Shown here: piece by piece, positions 1-6,849 of the stretch
How positions within the stretch are numbered: the first letter of the stretch is position 1
Layout: each line of letters begins with the position of its first letter
From: Flavobacteriaceae bacterium
GTDB taxonomy: Bacteria; Bacteroidota; Bacteroidia; Flavobacteriales; Flavobacteriaceae
Direction of reading: 5' to 3'
DNA: 18,600 nt
Assembly (NCBI GenBank): GCA_030625995.1
Contig: DAOUPU010000030.1
Coordinates: 1 to 18,600, forward strand
Notes under the pieces: generated by a model
The model's database searches: none
The model's input: the letters and a program-made list of their open reading frames with translations, nothing else
What the model was told of the DNA's origin: nothing
Translations under genes and position numbers: made by a program

Positions 1-1
1 G

Positions 2-466
2 GGTAGATTGAACTTGTTCAAATTCAATAATTTCTCAATTTTGTTAGATTATGCACACAATCCAGCAGGAATGAGGGCTCTTAAGAACTTTACAGATGCT
101 CTTGATGCAACTGTAAAAGTTGGAATAATAGCAGGAATTGGAGACAGACGAGAGGAAGACAATAATGAAATGGGAAGTATAGCTGCGGAGATGTTCGACG
201 AAATAATAATTCGTCAGGACAAACGATTAAGAGGAAAAACTGAAGAAGAACTTATAAAAATGCTCCATGATGGAATAATAAAAAAAGACCCTGATAAGAA
301 AACCACAATTATTCCTTCAGAAAAAGAGGCAATCAACTTTGCAGTAAAAAATGCAGTAAAGGGGTCACTTATTATATTGTGTAGCGATGTTGTTCCGGAT
401 GCTCTCGATCTTGTAAAGAAACTTAAAGAGCAGGAAGCAAAAGGTGAATTAATTTCAAGTAATTAA
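2..466 (+). CDS. cphA: Cyanophycin synthetase, C-terminal fragment (5' end outside window)
   Basis: This is the last ~154 codons of a larger gene. The frame is open to the window edge and begins G-R-L-N-L-F, so no start codon is expected here. The motif LDYAHNPAG just after it is the C-terminal Mur-ligase-type domain signature of cyanophycin synthetase, the ATP-dependent enzyme that polymerises aspartate and arginine into the storage polymer cyanophycin. The later stretch with GSLIILCSDVVPDAL also fits the CphA C-terminus. The ATP-grasp half and the P-loop lie upstream and cannot be seen. An ordinary Mur ligase (MurE or folylpolyglutamate synthase type) shares the DYAHNP element, but the GRLNL lead-in and the ending favour CphA. 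The stop is at 464-466, with a 41-base gap to the next gene. Confidence 0.82.
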   Translation, partial: GRLNLFKFNNFSILLDYAHNPAGMRALKNFTDALDATVKVGIIAGIGDRREEDNNEMGSIAAEMFDEIIIRQDKRLRGKTEEELIKMLHDGIIKKDPDKKTTIIPSEKEAINFAVKNAVKGSLIILCSDVVPDALDLVKKLKEQEAKGELISSN

Positions 467-468
467 TG

Positions 469-484
469 GGTTAATATTTTAACC
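469..484. terminator. Small inverted repeat between cphA and the nhaC-type gene
   Basis: Perfect 6-bp arms GGTTAA and TTAACC are separated by a 4-base TATT loop, three bases after the cphA stop. The stem is AT-rich and is not followed by a clean T run, so it is at best a weak terminator or a processing or regulatory hairpin. Confidence 0.25.
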
Positions 485-507
485 ATAATAATTTGCTCTC
501 ATTATTT

Positions 508-1989
508 ATGAACGACTACGGATTTCTTTCTCTACTCCCACCGGTTATTGCCATAATTCTTGCACTAAGGACAAAACAAGTTTATGTTGCGCTGTTGTTT
601 GGCATTTGGTTTTCTTGGATTATTATGAGTGATTGGAACTTTTTGACCGGGACTTTAGCAACAATTGAAGGGTTAGTTGATGTTTTCAAATCTCCTGGAA
701 ATACCAGAACTATAATGTTTAGTGCTTTGGTAGGTGCTTTGCTTTTGTTTATTCAATATTCCCGTGGCATGGAGGGGTTTATCAATAGATTAAATGTATT
801 GATCAATTATTTCGAGAAAAAAGAAAGTGGTTACAGTAGGGTGATAGTTCAGATTCTGGCAATGATAACGGGCCTTCTACTTTTTGTAGAATCCAGTATC
901 AGTTCTTTAACTGTTGGTATACTCTACCGACCAATATTCGATAAGTTAAAAATTCCGAGAGAGAAATTAGCCTATATCGCAGATTCAAGTTATGCACCAT
1001 CTTCTATATTAATTCCTTTTAACGCGTGGGGTGCTTTTATCATGGGGTTATTACTCACTCAAGGAATTGACAGACCTTTTTCCACACTAATAGCCTCCAT
1101 TAAATATAATTTCTATCCTATAATAGCCATAATTATTGTGTTCATTATTATTGTTTCAAAAAAGGATTTTGGAGCTATGGCCAAAGCTGAAAAAAGAACT
1201 AGAGACACAGGTAAACTATTGAATGATGATGCCAAACCAATGATTTCAGACACCATTACTTCCTTTAAACCAAAGGAAGGGATCGAAGCAAAAGCCTATA
1301 ATATGGTTATTCCATTAGCAACTATGGTTTTAATGATGCCAATAAATTTAGCATATACCGGTTGGGATAAAGTTGAAAATTATACTTCTTTTTCTAATCA
1401 TTTATCCCAGGCAATTGGGAATGGTTCCGGTTCATCATCTGTTTTATATGCTGTAATTACATCCATTATTATAGCAATGATCATGTATCGCTCACAAGGA
1501 ATTATGAAAATGAAAGAAATGGTTGATCTGGTTTTAAAAGGAATAAGTGAATTAATGCCTTTGGCACTCTTAATGCTGCTGGCATTTGCCATAAGCAATG
1601 CTTGTAATGCTTTGGGAACAGGGCAATATGTTGCCAATTGGTCTAAAGATTGGCTTTCTCCGGAATTCTTGCCGGCAATTGTTTTTGCATTAAGTGCATT
1701 TATTGCATTTTCAACCGGAACATCATGGGGAACTTTCGCTATCATGTTGGCCATTTCCATTCCTATGGTAAATATTCACGGCGGAAATGTAACCTTGGTA
1801 ATTGCTGCAACTCTCGGTGGAGGAATTTTTGGAGACCATTGTTCTCCAATTTCGGATACTACAATAATTTCATCTATGGCATCGGCAAGTGACCATATTG
1901 ATCATGTAAAAACGCAATTACCTTATGCTTTAGTTGGCGGAATAATTACCACTATTCTGTATTTGGCAATGGGCTTTGCCCTGAATTAG
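508..1989 (+). CDS. NhaC-family Na+/H+ antiporter
   Basis: Polytopic inner-membrane protein of 493 residues from the ATG at 508; an in-frame TTG at 493 would add five residues. About a dozen hydrophobic segments run through the protein. A conserved patch near the C-terminus, GGGIFGDHCSPISDTTIISS, is the typical NhaC signature, and the mid-protein LFVESSISSLTVG and AYIADSSYAPSS segments also fit this antiporter superfamily. The family exchanges external H+ for internal Na+ and so handles pH and sodium stress. I chose the ATG because there is no ribosome-binding-site evidence for the TTG. Era starts 26 bases after the stop on the same strand. Substrate specificity (Na+/H+, or an organic-acid/Na+ exchange as in NhaC-like malate-lactate antiporters) cannot be decided from sequence. 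Confidence 0.85.
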   Translation: MNDYGFLSLLPPVIAIILALRTKQVYVALLFGIWFSWIIMSDWNFLTGTLATIEGLVDVFKSPGNTRTIMFSALVGALLLFIQYSRGMEGFINRLNVLINYFEKKESGYSRVIVQILAMITGLLLFVESSISSLTVGILYRPIFDKLKIPREKLAYIADSSYAPSSILIPFNAWGAFIMGLLLTQGIDRPFSTLIASIKYNFYPIIAIIIVFIIIVSKKDFGAMAKAEKRTRDTGKLLNDDAKPMISDTITSFKPKEGIEAKAYNMVIPLATMVLMMPINLAYTGWDKVENYTSFSNHLSQAIGNGSGSSSVLYAVITSIIIAMIMYRSQGIMKMKEMVDLVLKGISELMPLALLMLLAFAISNACNALGTGQYVANWSKDWLSPEFLPAIVFALSAFIAFSTGTSWGTFAIMLAISIPMVNIHGGNVTLVIAATLGGGIFGDHCSPISDTTIISSMASASDHIDHVKTQLPYALVGGIITTILYLAMGFALN

Positions 1990-1991
1990 TC

Positions 1992-1999
1992 TACATTTG
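1992..1999 (+). promoter_or_regulatory. Candidate Bacteroidota -7 box upstream of era
   Basis: TACATTTG matches the TAnnTTTG -7 consensus of the Bacteroidota primary sigma factor and lies 16 bases before the era ATG, directly after the antiporter stop codon. No TTG-type -33 element sits at the best spacing (TTTG occurs at 1962 and at 1975, too far and too near), so era may also be read through from upstream. Confidence 0.3.
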
Positions 2000-2015
2000 C
2001 GTTTAAATAATTAAG

Positions 2016-2897
2016 ATGGCACATAAAGCAGGTTTTGTAAATATAATAGGCAACCCCAATGTTGGTAAGTCAACTTTGATGAATGCATTTGTTGGCGAAC
2101 GACTATCCATAATTACTTCAAAAGCGCAAACCACACGTCACAGAATATTAGGCATTGTAAATGGCGAAGACTTTCAAATACTTTTTTCCGACACTCCGGG
2201 TATAATAAAACCCGCTTATGAATTACAAAAGTCCATGATGAATTTTGTAAAATCAGCCTTTGAAGATGCTGATATTCTGATATATATGGTCGAAATTGGA
2301 GAAAAAGAATTGAAAGATGAAGATTTTTTCAATAAAATAAAAAATAGCAAAATTCCGGTTTTACTTTTAATAAATAAAATAGACAAATCAACACAAGAAG
2401 AATTAGAAGAGAAAGTTGCTTATTGGCAAGAAAAAGTTCCAAATGCGTTGGTTTATCCTGTTTCGGCACTAGAAAATTTCAATGTCCAAAATGTTCTGGA
2501 TAAAATTATTGAAATATTACCGGTTTCCCCTCCCTTTTACCCAAAAGATCAGCTTACCGATAAACCAGAAAGGTTTTTTGTGAATGAGACCATTCGAGAA
2601 AAGATCTTGATGCATTATAAGAAAGAGATTCCTTATTCTGTGGAAATTGAAACTGAAGAATTTATTGAAGAAGAAAAGATCATCAAAATTCGCTCTATAA
2701 TAATGGTAGAAAGAGAAACTCAAAAAGGGATTATCATTGGCCATAGGGGAGCTGCTTTAAAACGTGTTGGTACAGAAGCCAGAAAAGATCTTGAAAAATT
2801 CTTCGACAAAAAGATCTTTTTAGAACTCTATGTTAAAGTAAATAAGAATTGGCGTAACGATAATAGACAGTTGAGAAGATTTGGGTATAAAGAGTAG
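2016..2897 (+). CDS. era: GTPase Era (ribosome biogenesis)
   Basis: 293 residues, the usual length for Era, an essential GTPase that binds the 3' end of 16S rRNA and checks 30S subunit maturation. GTP-binding motifs are in order: G1 GNPNVGKS (residues 12-19), switch region with TTRHR (39-43), G3 DTPG (59-62), G4 NKID (120-123) and G5 SAL (150-152). The C-terminal third carries the KH RNA-binding domain with its GIIIGHRGAALK loop and the typical ELYVKVNKNWR ending. ATG start at 2016. Nothing is missing or truncated. The neighbours are functionally unrelated, so this looks like housekeeping gene order, not a pathway cluster. Confidence 0.97.
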   Translation: MAHKAGFVNIIGNPNVGKSTLMNAFVGERLSIITSKAQTTRHRILGIVNGEDFQILFSDTPGIIKPAYELQKSMMNFVKSAFEDADILIYMVEIGEKELKDEDFFNKIKNSKIPVLLLINKIDKSTQEELEEKVAYWQEKVPNALVYPVSALENFNVQNVLDKIIEILPVSPPFYPKDQLTDKPERFFVNETIREKILMHYKKEIPYSVEIETEEFIEEEKIIKIRSIIMVERETQKGIIIGHRGAALKRVGTEARKDLEKFFDKKIFLELYVKVNKNWRNDNRQLRRFGYKE

Positions 2898-2970
2898 AAA
2901 ACAACCAAAATATTAATCAAACTTCTAAACTATCACTTAAGGCAAATTGCAGTTTACCATACTTTACATT

Positions 2971-3978
2971 ATGAAACCAAACAAACAATTATTATTAAAA
3001 AAAAGACCGGTTGGCCTACCTGAAAAGGATACCTGGGAATTAGCTGAAGCTGATCTACCTCAACCAAATGAGGGTGAATTTTTAATAAAATGTGAATATA
3101 TTTCTCTCGATCCGGCCATGCGTGGCTGGTTGAATGATACGAAATCATACATCCCGCCAGTGCAAATCAATGAGGTTATGAGAGCCGGAGGAGTGGGGAA
3201 AATTATAGAATCCAAACATAGTGATTTTAAAGAAGGAGATTATGTTTATGGTCAAACCGGTGTTCAACAATATGTTACATCAGATGGGAAAGGCTTTCAT
3301 ACGATAGATCCTGACATAGCACCTCTACCAATGTATTTGGGAACTTTAGGCATGACAGGAATGACCGCCTATTTTGGTATTTTAGAAGTTGGAGAACTGC
3401 AGGAGGGTGATGCTGTTTTAGTGTCCGGTGCGGCAGGTGCTGTGGGTAGTGTTGTTGGTCAGATAGCTAAGATCAAAAATTGTAAAGTAATTGGAATAGC
3501 GGGTGGTACAGATAAATGTAATTACTTAGTTGAGGAATTAGGCATGGATGGAGCGATAGATTATAAAAATGAGGATATCCGGGTAAAACTCAAAGAATAT
3601 TTCCCAAAAGGCATAGATGTATATTTTGACAATGTAGGTGGTGAGATATTGGATCTGGCTCTGGGAAGATTAGCAATGCATGCCAGAATAGTAATCTGTG
3701 GAGCTATTTCACAATACAATAATACCTCTGCTATAAAAGGACCTTCAAATTATTTAGCACTACTTGTAAACAGAGCAAGCATGAAAGGAATGGTTGTTTT
3801 TGATTATGCTAAAGATTACGGAAAAGCATCCGTCCAATTGGGTCAGTGGATCAGAGAGGGAAAATTAAAATCCAAAGAAGATATACATATTGGTATTGAA
3901 AAATTTTATGAATCGTTTTTAAGATTATTCACCGGCGAAAAGTTAGGAAAATTGGTATTAAAAGTTAGTGAAGATTAA
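2971..3978 (+). CDS. NADP-dependent medium-chain reductase (CurA / leukotriene B4 dehydrogenase-like)
   Basis: 335 residues from the ATG at 2971; an in-frame TTG at 2947 would add eight residues and is less likely. It belongs to the zinc-independent medium-chain dehydrogenase/reductase superfamily. The N-terminal catalytic domain has the family hallmark SLDPAMRGWL. It is followed by a GMTGMTAYFG segment and a Rossmann fold with VSGAAGAVGSVVGQIAK as the dinucleotide-binding loop. FDNVGGEILD and the NY..LL motif near residue 260 match E. coli CurA (YncB) and mammalian prostaglandin reductase / LTB4 12-hydroxydehydrogenase, which reduce the double bond of alpha,beta-unsaturated carbonyls with NADPH. 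The physiological substrate is unknown; detoxification of reactive enones is a reasonable inference. It is the last + strand gene before a convergent junction. Confidence 0.85.
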   Translation: MKPNKQLLLKKRPVGLPEKDTWELAEADLPQPNEGEFLIKCEYISLDPAMRGWLNDTKSYIPPVQINEVMRAGGVGKIIESKHSDFKEGDYVYGQTGVQQYVTSDGKGFHTIDPDIAPLPMYLGTLGMTGMTAYFGILEVGELQEGDAVLVSGAAGAVGSVVGQIAKIKNCKVIGIAGGTDKCNYLVEELGMDGAIDYKNEDIRVKLKEYFPKGIDVYFDNVGGEILDLALGRLAMHARIVICGAISQYNNTSAIKGPSNYLALLVNRASMKGMVVFDYAKDYGKASVQLGQWIREGKLKSKEDIHIGIEKFYESFLRLFTGEKLGKLVLKVSED

Positions 3979-3983
3979 GGTAC

Positions 3984-4050
3984 TTCCCTGATTAGTTTTG
4001 ATCGGTTTTAATAATTCTACTCATTTATTTTTCTCGCTGATTTCGCAGAT
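3984..4050 (+). repeat. Interspersed repeat, copy A
   Basis: This copy starts with TTCCCTGATTAG, continues with CGGTTTTAATAATTCT (4003-4018) and ends with CGCTGATTTCGCAGAT (4035-4050). The middle block is 15/16 identical to 18392-18407. The first ten bases from 3985 (TCCCTGATTA) are identical to 18474-18483. The last 16-mer matches two other 16-mers, at 18425 and 18515, that share the frame CGCnnATnnCGCAGAT. Order and spacing of the blocks are kept apart from small indels, so these are homologous copies and not chance matches. Confidence 0.75.
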
Positions 4051-4195
4051 TTATTGTTATCGCAGAACCACCAGACACCAACAACCAACAATTATAAACT
4101 CTTTATTCTTTCTTCTTTTTTTTCACGCAAACCTGTCTGTTAGGTATGAGCCCGCAAAGATTAGCACAAAAGATTTGTTTTTACCTATCGTGCAT

Positions 4196-4275
4196 CATTT
4201 CTCACTTCACTTCTCACTTCACACTTTTTTCTCCTCTTCGCTCTTCGCTCTTTTCTTTTTTCTCTTTTCTCTTAA
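4196..4275 (+). repeat. Pyrimidine tract of degenerate 7-base repeats (CTCTTTT-like)
   Basis: This stretch is almost purely C and T on the + strand, with occasional A and G. A C recurs every seven bases at 4196, 4203, 4210, 4217, 4224 and, after a 3-base insertion, at 4234, 4241, 4248, 4255, 4262 and 4269. The units from 4234 are CTCTTCG, CTCTTCG, CTCTTTT, CTTTTTT, CTCTTTT, CTCTTAA. The upstream part also contains a perfect tandem duplication of the 12-mer TTCTCACTTCAC (4199-4222). It ends nine bases before the stop codon of the - strand MIP18 gene. Confidence 0.75.
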
Positions 4276-4283
4276 ATTTAAAA

Positions 4284-4604
4284 TCACATTCCCAATATTT
4301 TTTTCCCTTCCTCACTCACTAATGCAGTTGACCATGGTGGATCAAAAACAATTTCAACATTGGTAATATAATCAGGATATTTTTGCTTGATACTCTCTTT
4401 AATATTGGTAACTATCGTATCTCCTAAAGGACATGCAGGAGTTGAAAATGTCATTTCAATATCGATGTTTTTTTCGCCATCATAACTAATCTCATAGATC
4501 AACCCTAAATCAACAATATTAATTTCAATTTCAGGATCCATAACATTTTTCAACAATTCTAACAGATCTATTTCAAATATTGCAATTTCTTCTCTAGTCT
4601 TCAT
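4284..4604 (-). CDS. MIP18 / DUF59 family protein (metal-sulfur cluster assembly factor-like)
   Basis: A compact 106-residue protein of the MIP18 (DUF59, PaaD/SufT-like) fold. Visible signatures are DPEIEINIVDLGLIY (23-37), the STPACPLGD segment (54-62) with the conserved cysteine C58, and VFDPPWS near residue 86. Relatives help insert or transfer Fe-S clusters: SufT with the SUF system, PaaD with the phenylacetyl-CoA oxygenase, MIP18/CIA2 in eukaryotes. No suf or paa genes are nearby. Its start overlaps the end of the upstream membrane-protein gene by 11 bases, so the two are almost certainly co-transcribed and probably translationally coupled. That context suggests a maturation role for a redox or metal protein linked to the oxidase-like partner; this is inference. 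Confidence 0.82.
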   Translation of the reverse strand: MKTREEIAIFEIDLLELLKNVMDPEIEINIVDLGLIYEISYDGEKNIDIEMTFSTPACPLGDTIVTNIKESIKQKYPDYITNVEIVFDPPWSTALVSEEGKKILGM

Positions 4605-5886
4605 TTTTTATAATTTTTACCTTGTGAAAAACAATGTTAAACACATTAATATTATATAATATGGCAACCAATAAGAGGGTATAACTTCCTATACGGATCA
4701 TTACCATATTATTAAAAATCAAACCCAAAATCATACAAACAATAAATATTAAATATAAATAGAACTGACCTTTTGCAATTTTTTCCGAATATAATTCTCT
4801 CGGCAGGGGCGTTTTAGTCTTCCCAACTAATCCTTTATACTTATCTAACCAAATTACAAATGGTAAAGTTTTATAGGTCTGACCAAGTATAAGTGTGGTA
4901 ATAAACCCAAATATTACAGTGAAACCGTACAGTGTTGTTACTCTTATTAGCAGAGTTTCTTCCATACCAAAACCCATCATAACAATTAAACTGATAATAA
5001 TGGGTAAGAATACACTTAATATCGATATCATGGTATGTTTCATGCCAATATCTAATTTCTTACGTATTCTTTTTTTATAAGCATCAAACACAAATGAAAA
5101 AAAGAAAAGAACTCCAATAGCAATTGCAAGCCAAAACAATGGGGTTATTACAGTGTAATTTAATAAAAACCAGTTTAAAGACAAGCCTAACAAGCCAATA
5201 TTAATAAGAATGTACGCATTTTTAAGTTTTTTTTCATTCAGCTGATGCGAAACCAAGAACATGGGAATTAATGTTGAACCTACCCCAATAATCAACAGCA
5301 AAAACCAACCAATTAATCCAATTGCCGCATGAATTTTTAAATAGTGCAAATGTATCTCTGTCAAGAAATTATATTTAAAATTTAATGCAATTAATGTCCC
5401 CACAAACTCTGTAGCTCCTAACCAGAATATCGCAGTAATTACAAATTTAGATGCTATATTTTTCTTCCTTGAATTTTTGTACGATAAAATAACATTCACA
5501 ACAAAAAGTAATAAAGCGCTAAAAGTCAATAAAGACGCATAAATAAGTAAATCTGAAAACGCACCTATCCAAAATGCATAAGTCAAAAACAAAATACTAA
5601 AGCCGAACATCCAAAAAGTAAATTTTGCCAATTTTTCGCTATACAATGATGTTTCAAAAACTACAGGAATTAGTTGATACAAAGCACCAAAAACAATCAT
5701 AGATGCCCAACCCAGAACGGCCATATGTGTAATAGCAAGTATCTTAGTATTAAAATAGGCTTCTAATAAAAAATTATCGGCCAAAATTATCATTACAGAT
5801 AAAATCAAAAGAGCTATTGATCCAAATACAAAATGAGGTTTTACTACACTTGCATCAGGAGCATTATTTGAGTTTAATACACTCAT
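4594..5886 (-). CDS. Haem-copper oxidase subunit I-like integral membrane protein
   Basis: 430 residues with roughly 12 predicted membrane segments. It resembles the stand-alone 'cbb3-type cytochrome c oxidase subunit I-like' proteins. Recognisable elements are HFVFG near the N-terminus (H18), THMAVLGW then FGALYQLIPV in the second segment (H54, position of a haem ligand), HLHYLKIHAAIGLIGW (H179, H181, H186), GVGSTLIPMF, and GQTYKTLPFVIW near residue 335. It is shorter than a true CcoN or NorB, and I do not see the paired-histidine CuB motif or the late haem-ligand pair of an active oxidase. It may bind haem without reducing oxygen, or act in nitric oxide or redox sensing. Its ATG (5884-5886) directly abuts the stop codon of the upstream DUF2249 gene, and its 3' end overlaps the MIP18 gene. 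True enzymatic function is unknown. Confidence 0.72.
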   Translation of the reverse strand: MSVLNSNNAPDASVVKPHFVFGSIALLILSVMIILADNFLLEAYFNTKILAITHMAVLGWASMIVFGALYQLIPVVFETSLYSEKLAKFTFWMFGFSILFLTYAFWIGAFSDLLIYASLLTFSALLLFVVNVILSYKNSRKKNIASKFVITAIFWLGATEFVGTLIALNFKYNFLTEIHLHYLKIHAAIGLIGWFLLLIIGVGSTLIPMFLVSHQLNEKKLKNAYILINIGLLGLSLNWFLLNYTVITPLFWLAIAIGVLFFFSFVFDAYKKRIRKKLDIGMKHTMISILSVFLPIIISLIVMMGFGMEETLLIRVTTLYGFTVIFGFITTLILGQTYKTLPFVIWLDKYKGLVGKTKTPLPRELYSEKIAKGQFYLYLIFIVCMILGLIFNNMVMIRIGSYTLLLVAILYNINVFNIVFHKVKIIKNED

Positions 5887-6714
5887 TTAAGACCTGTTGT
5901 TTTTATAAATTAACAATATTGTATGATTACAATCTATCTCTTTATACAAGATATCAAAGTTCCTGAGTTCTAATTCAGGCAATAGAAACTGTGGTATTTT
6001 TTTATGATCTACAAATAAGGCTTGACCATTTTTTAATGTTTCAATTTCTTTTAAAATTTGCACCATTGGCTCGGGCATTTCTAATTCTCTCACATCAATT
6101 CTCCTTAAATTATTTCCAAAATTTGCCAGCTCTATCTCAAAATTTTTATTGCTTTTCTTAACAGTCTCTTCAACTTCATTATCTACCCATTTTGTTTTAT
6201 TCAATTTAAAAAAAGTATGAACTTCACCCTCCTTAGGTCGTTCGGTCCAGGATTCATATCCTTTGGCTTGTAATTTTCTAATTAATGGGATAGGTTCAAA
6301 GGAATTGATTATTTGCAGGGTTTCTTCCTCTTTTAATATTTTTACCGCTTTCATGATGATATTAAAAGGGTCTTCCCCGGATGCCAAAGTTGGACGAACA
6401 TCCAGGCTTACTAAATTTTTAATGTTTTTTGTTCCAGACATGTTTTCAATATTTAAATTATCAGTGTTGAATTTTTGTGGCATATCACCCTCAAACTCGA
6501 ACCCGATCTCTTTCAGTTTTTTAATCATTATGTCAATTTCCACACCTCCTACTTTCGCAGCATCGGCAACAGTTACACGAGGCGCTAAAACTTTCCTTAA
6601 AACAGGATTTTTTAATTTTAAAAAATGTTTGTTTATAGAAGCTATTGCCTGAATAGTTTCTTCATTCTCTTTGATCAAAGTCGAAATCCTGGTATTTCTA
6701 TTAAACTTCATCAT
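5887..6714 (-). CDS. DUF1858-DUF2249-DUF2249 domain protein
   Basis: 275 residues, soluble, no signal peptide. The N-terminal ~75 residues (VTVADAAKVGGVEIDIMIKK around 47-66) look like the small helical DUF1858/ScdA-N domain, also found at the start of the Fe-S repair protein YtfE/ScdA. Two DUF2249 modules follow: the first from SLDVRP (103-108) through NSFEPIPLIRKL to ~171, the second from IDVREL (206-211) to the end. DUF2249 is a TusA/SirA-like small fold often encoded beside denitrification, haemerythrin or nitric-oxide-response genes; its molecular role is not settled. It is the first gene of a three-gene operon, and its stop codon touches the ATG of the oxidase-like protein. Two adjacent ATGs (6714 and 6711) could both serve as starts. 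A nitrosative-stress or redox link is inference from domain and neighbour content. Confidence 0.75.
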   Translation of the reverse strand: MMKFNRNTRISTLIKENEETIQAIASINKHFLKLKNPVLRKVLAPRVTVADAAKVGGVEIDIMIKKLKEIGFEFEGDMPQKFNTDNLNIENMSGTKNIKNLVSLDVRPTLASGEDPFNIIMKAVKILKEEETLQIINSFEPIPLIRKLQAKGYESWTERPKEGEVHTFFKLNKTKWVDNEVEETVKKSNKNFEIELANFGNNLRRIDVRELEMPEPMVQILKEIETLKNGQALFVDHKKIPQFLLPELELRNFDILYKEIDCNHTILLIYKNNRS

Positions 6715-6849
6715 TACTTATTTTAATGGAACCACAAAATTAATCAATCCAAAAAAAATTATAGCAATTTAGAATGAATTTAAATAGCATAAGTAACCGT
6801 AGTAGCATAAAAGATGAATTTTCAAAACTTCTATACACCAATGTGAATT
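6715..6849. other. Intergenic region between mpl and the DUF2249 operon
   Basis: 135 AT-rich bases separate the end of mpl from the next - strand gene. No strong hairpin with a T run is visible after mpl. The half nearest the DUF2249 gene carries the candidate promoter described separately, which suggests that the trio has its own transcription start. Confidence 0.5.
6735..6767 (-). promoter_or_regulatory. Candidate Bacteroidota promoter for the DUF2249 operon
   Basis: On the - strand, TAATTTTG (6735-6742) is an exact match to the TAnnTTTG -7 consensus. A TTG (6765-6767) stands 22 bases further upstream as a -33 element. The -7 box lies 20 bases before the ATG at 6714. Spacing and order are right for this phylum, but both motifs are short in an AT-rich region. 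Confidence 0.4.

Larger units (their letters stand above)
3979..4283. other. Gene-free gap between convergent genes, made of repeats
   Basis: About 305 bases separate the ends of two convergent genes. I see no credible coding sequence. The left part (3984-4050) is a copy of an interspersed repeat that also occurs twice near 18400-18530. The middle (4051-4195) holds another CGCAGA element (4061-4066), a short pyrimidine run (4099-4124, with C at 4101, 4108 and 4115), and a segment with CACGCAAA (4124-4131) and CCCGCAAAG (4151-4159). The right part (4196-4275) is a heptamer-phased pyrimidine tract. No G+C-rich hairpin with a T run is evident, so any terminator role would have to come from the repeats themselves. 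Confidence 0.7.

Noticed and set aside
1398..1760. A 120-codon - strand frame inside the antiporter gene
   Set aside because: The + strand frame carries the conserved NhaC protein throughout, and the antisense product has no family features.
4099..4124. T-rich run as an intrinsic terminator for the reductase gene
   Set aside because: No G+C-rich hairpin precedes it and it is over 100 bases from the stop codon; it is better explained as part of the repeat element.
4027..4280. Possible CRISPR array
   Set aside because: The repeats are 7-12 base tandem pyrimidine units without unique spacers of constant length, and no cas genes are present.
3998..4366. A 122-codon open frame on the + strand across the repeat gap
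   Set aside because: Its product is mostly Ser, Phe, Leu and His from the pyrimidine tract, it runs into the 3' end of the - strand MIP18 gene, and nothing in it resembles a protein domain.
4284..6714. The DUF2249 trio as a complete nitric oxide reductase operon
   Set aside because: The membrane protein is short, lacks the paired histidines of the catalytic metal site, and no NorC-type cytochrome subunit is present.
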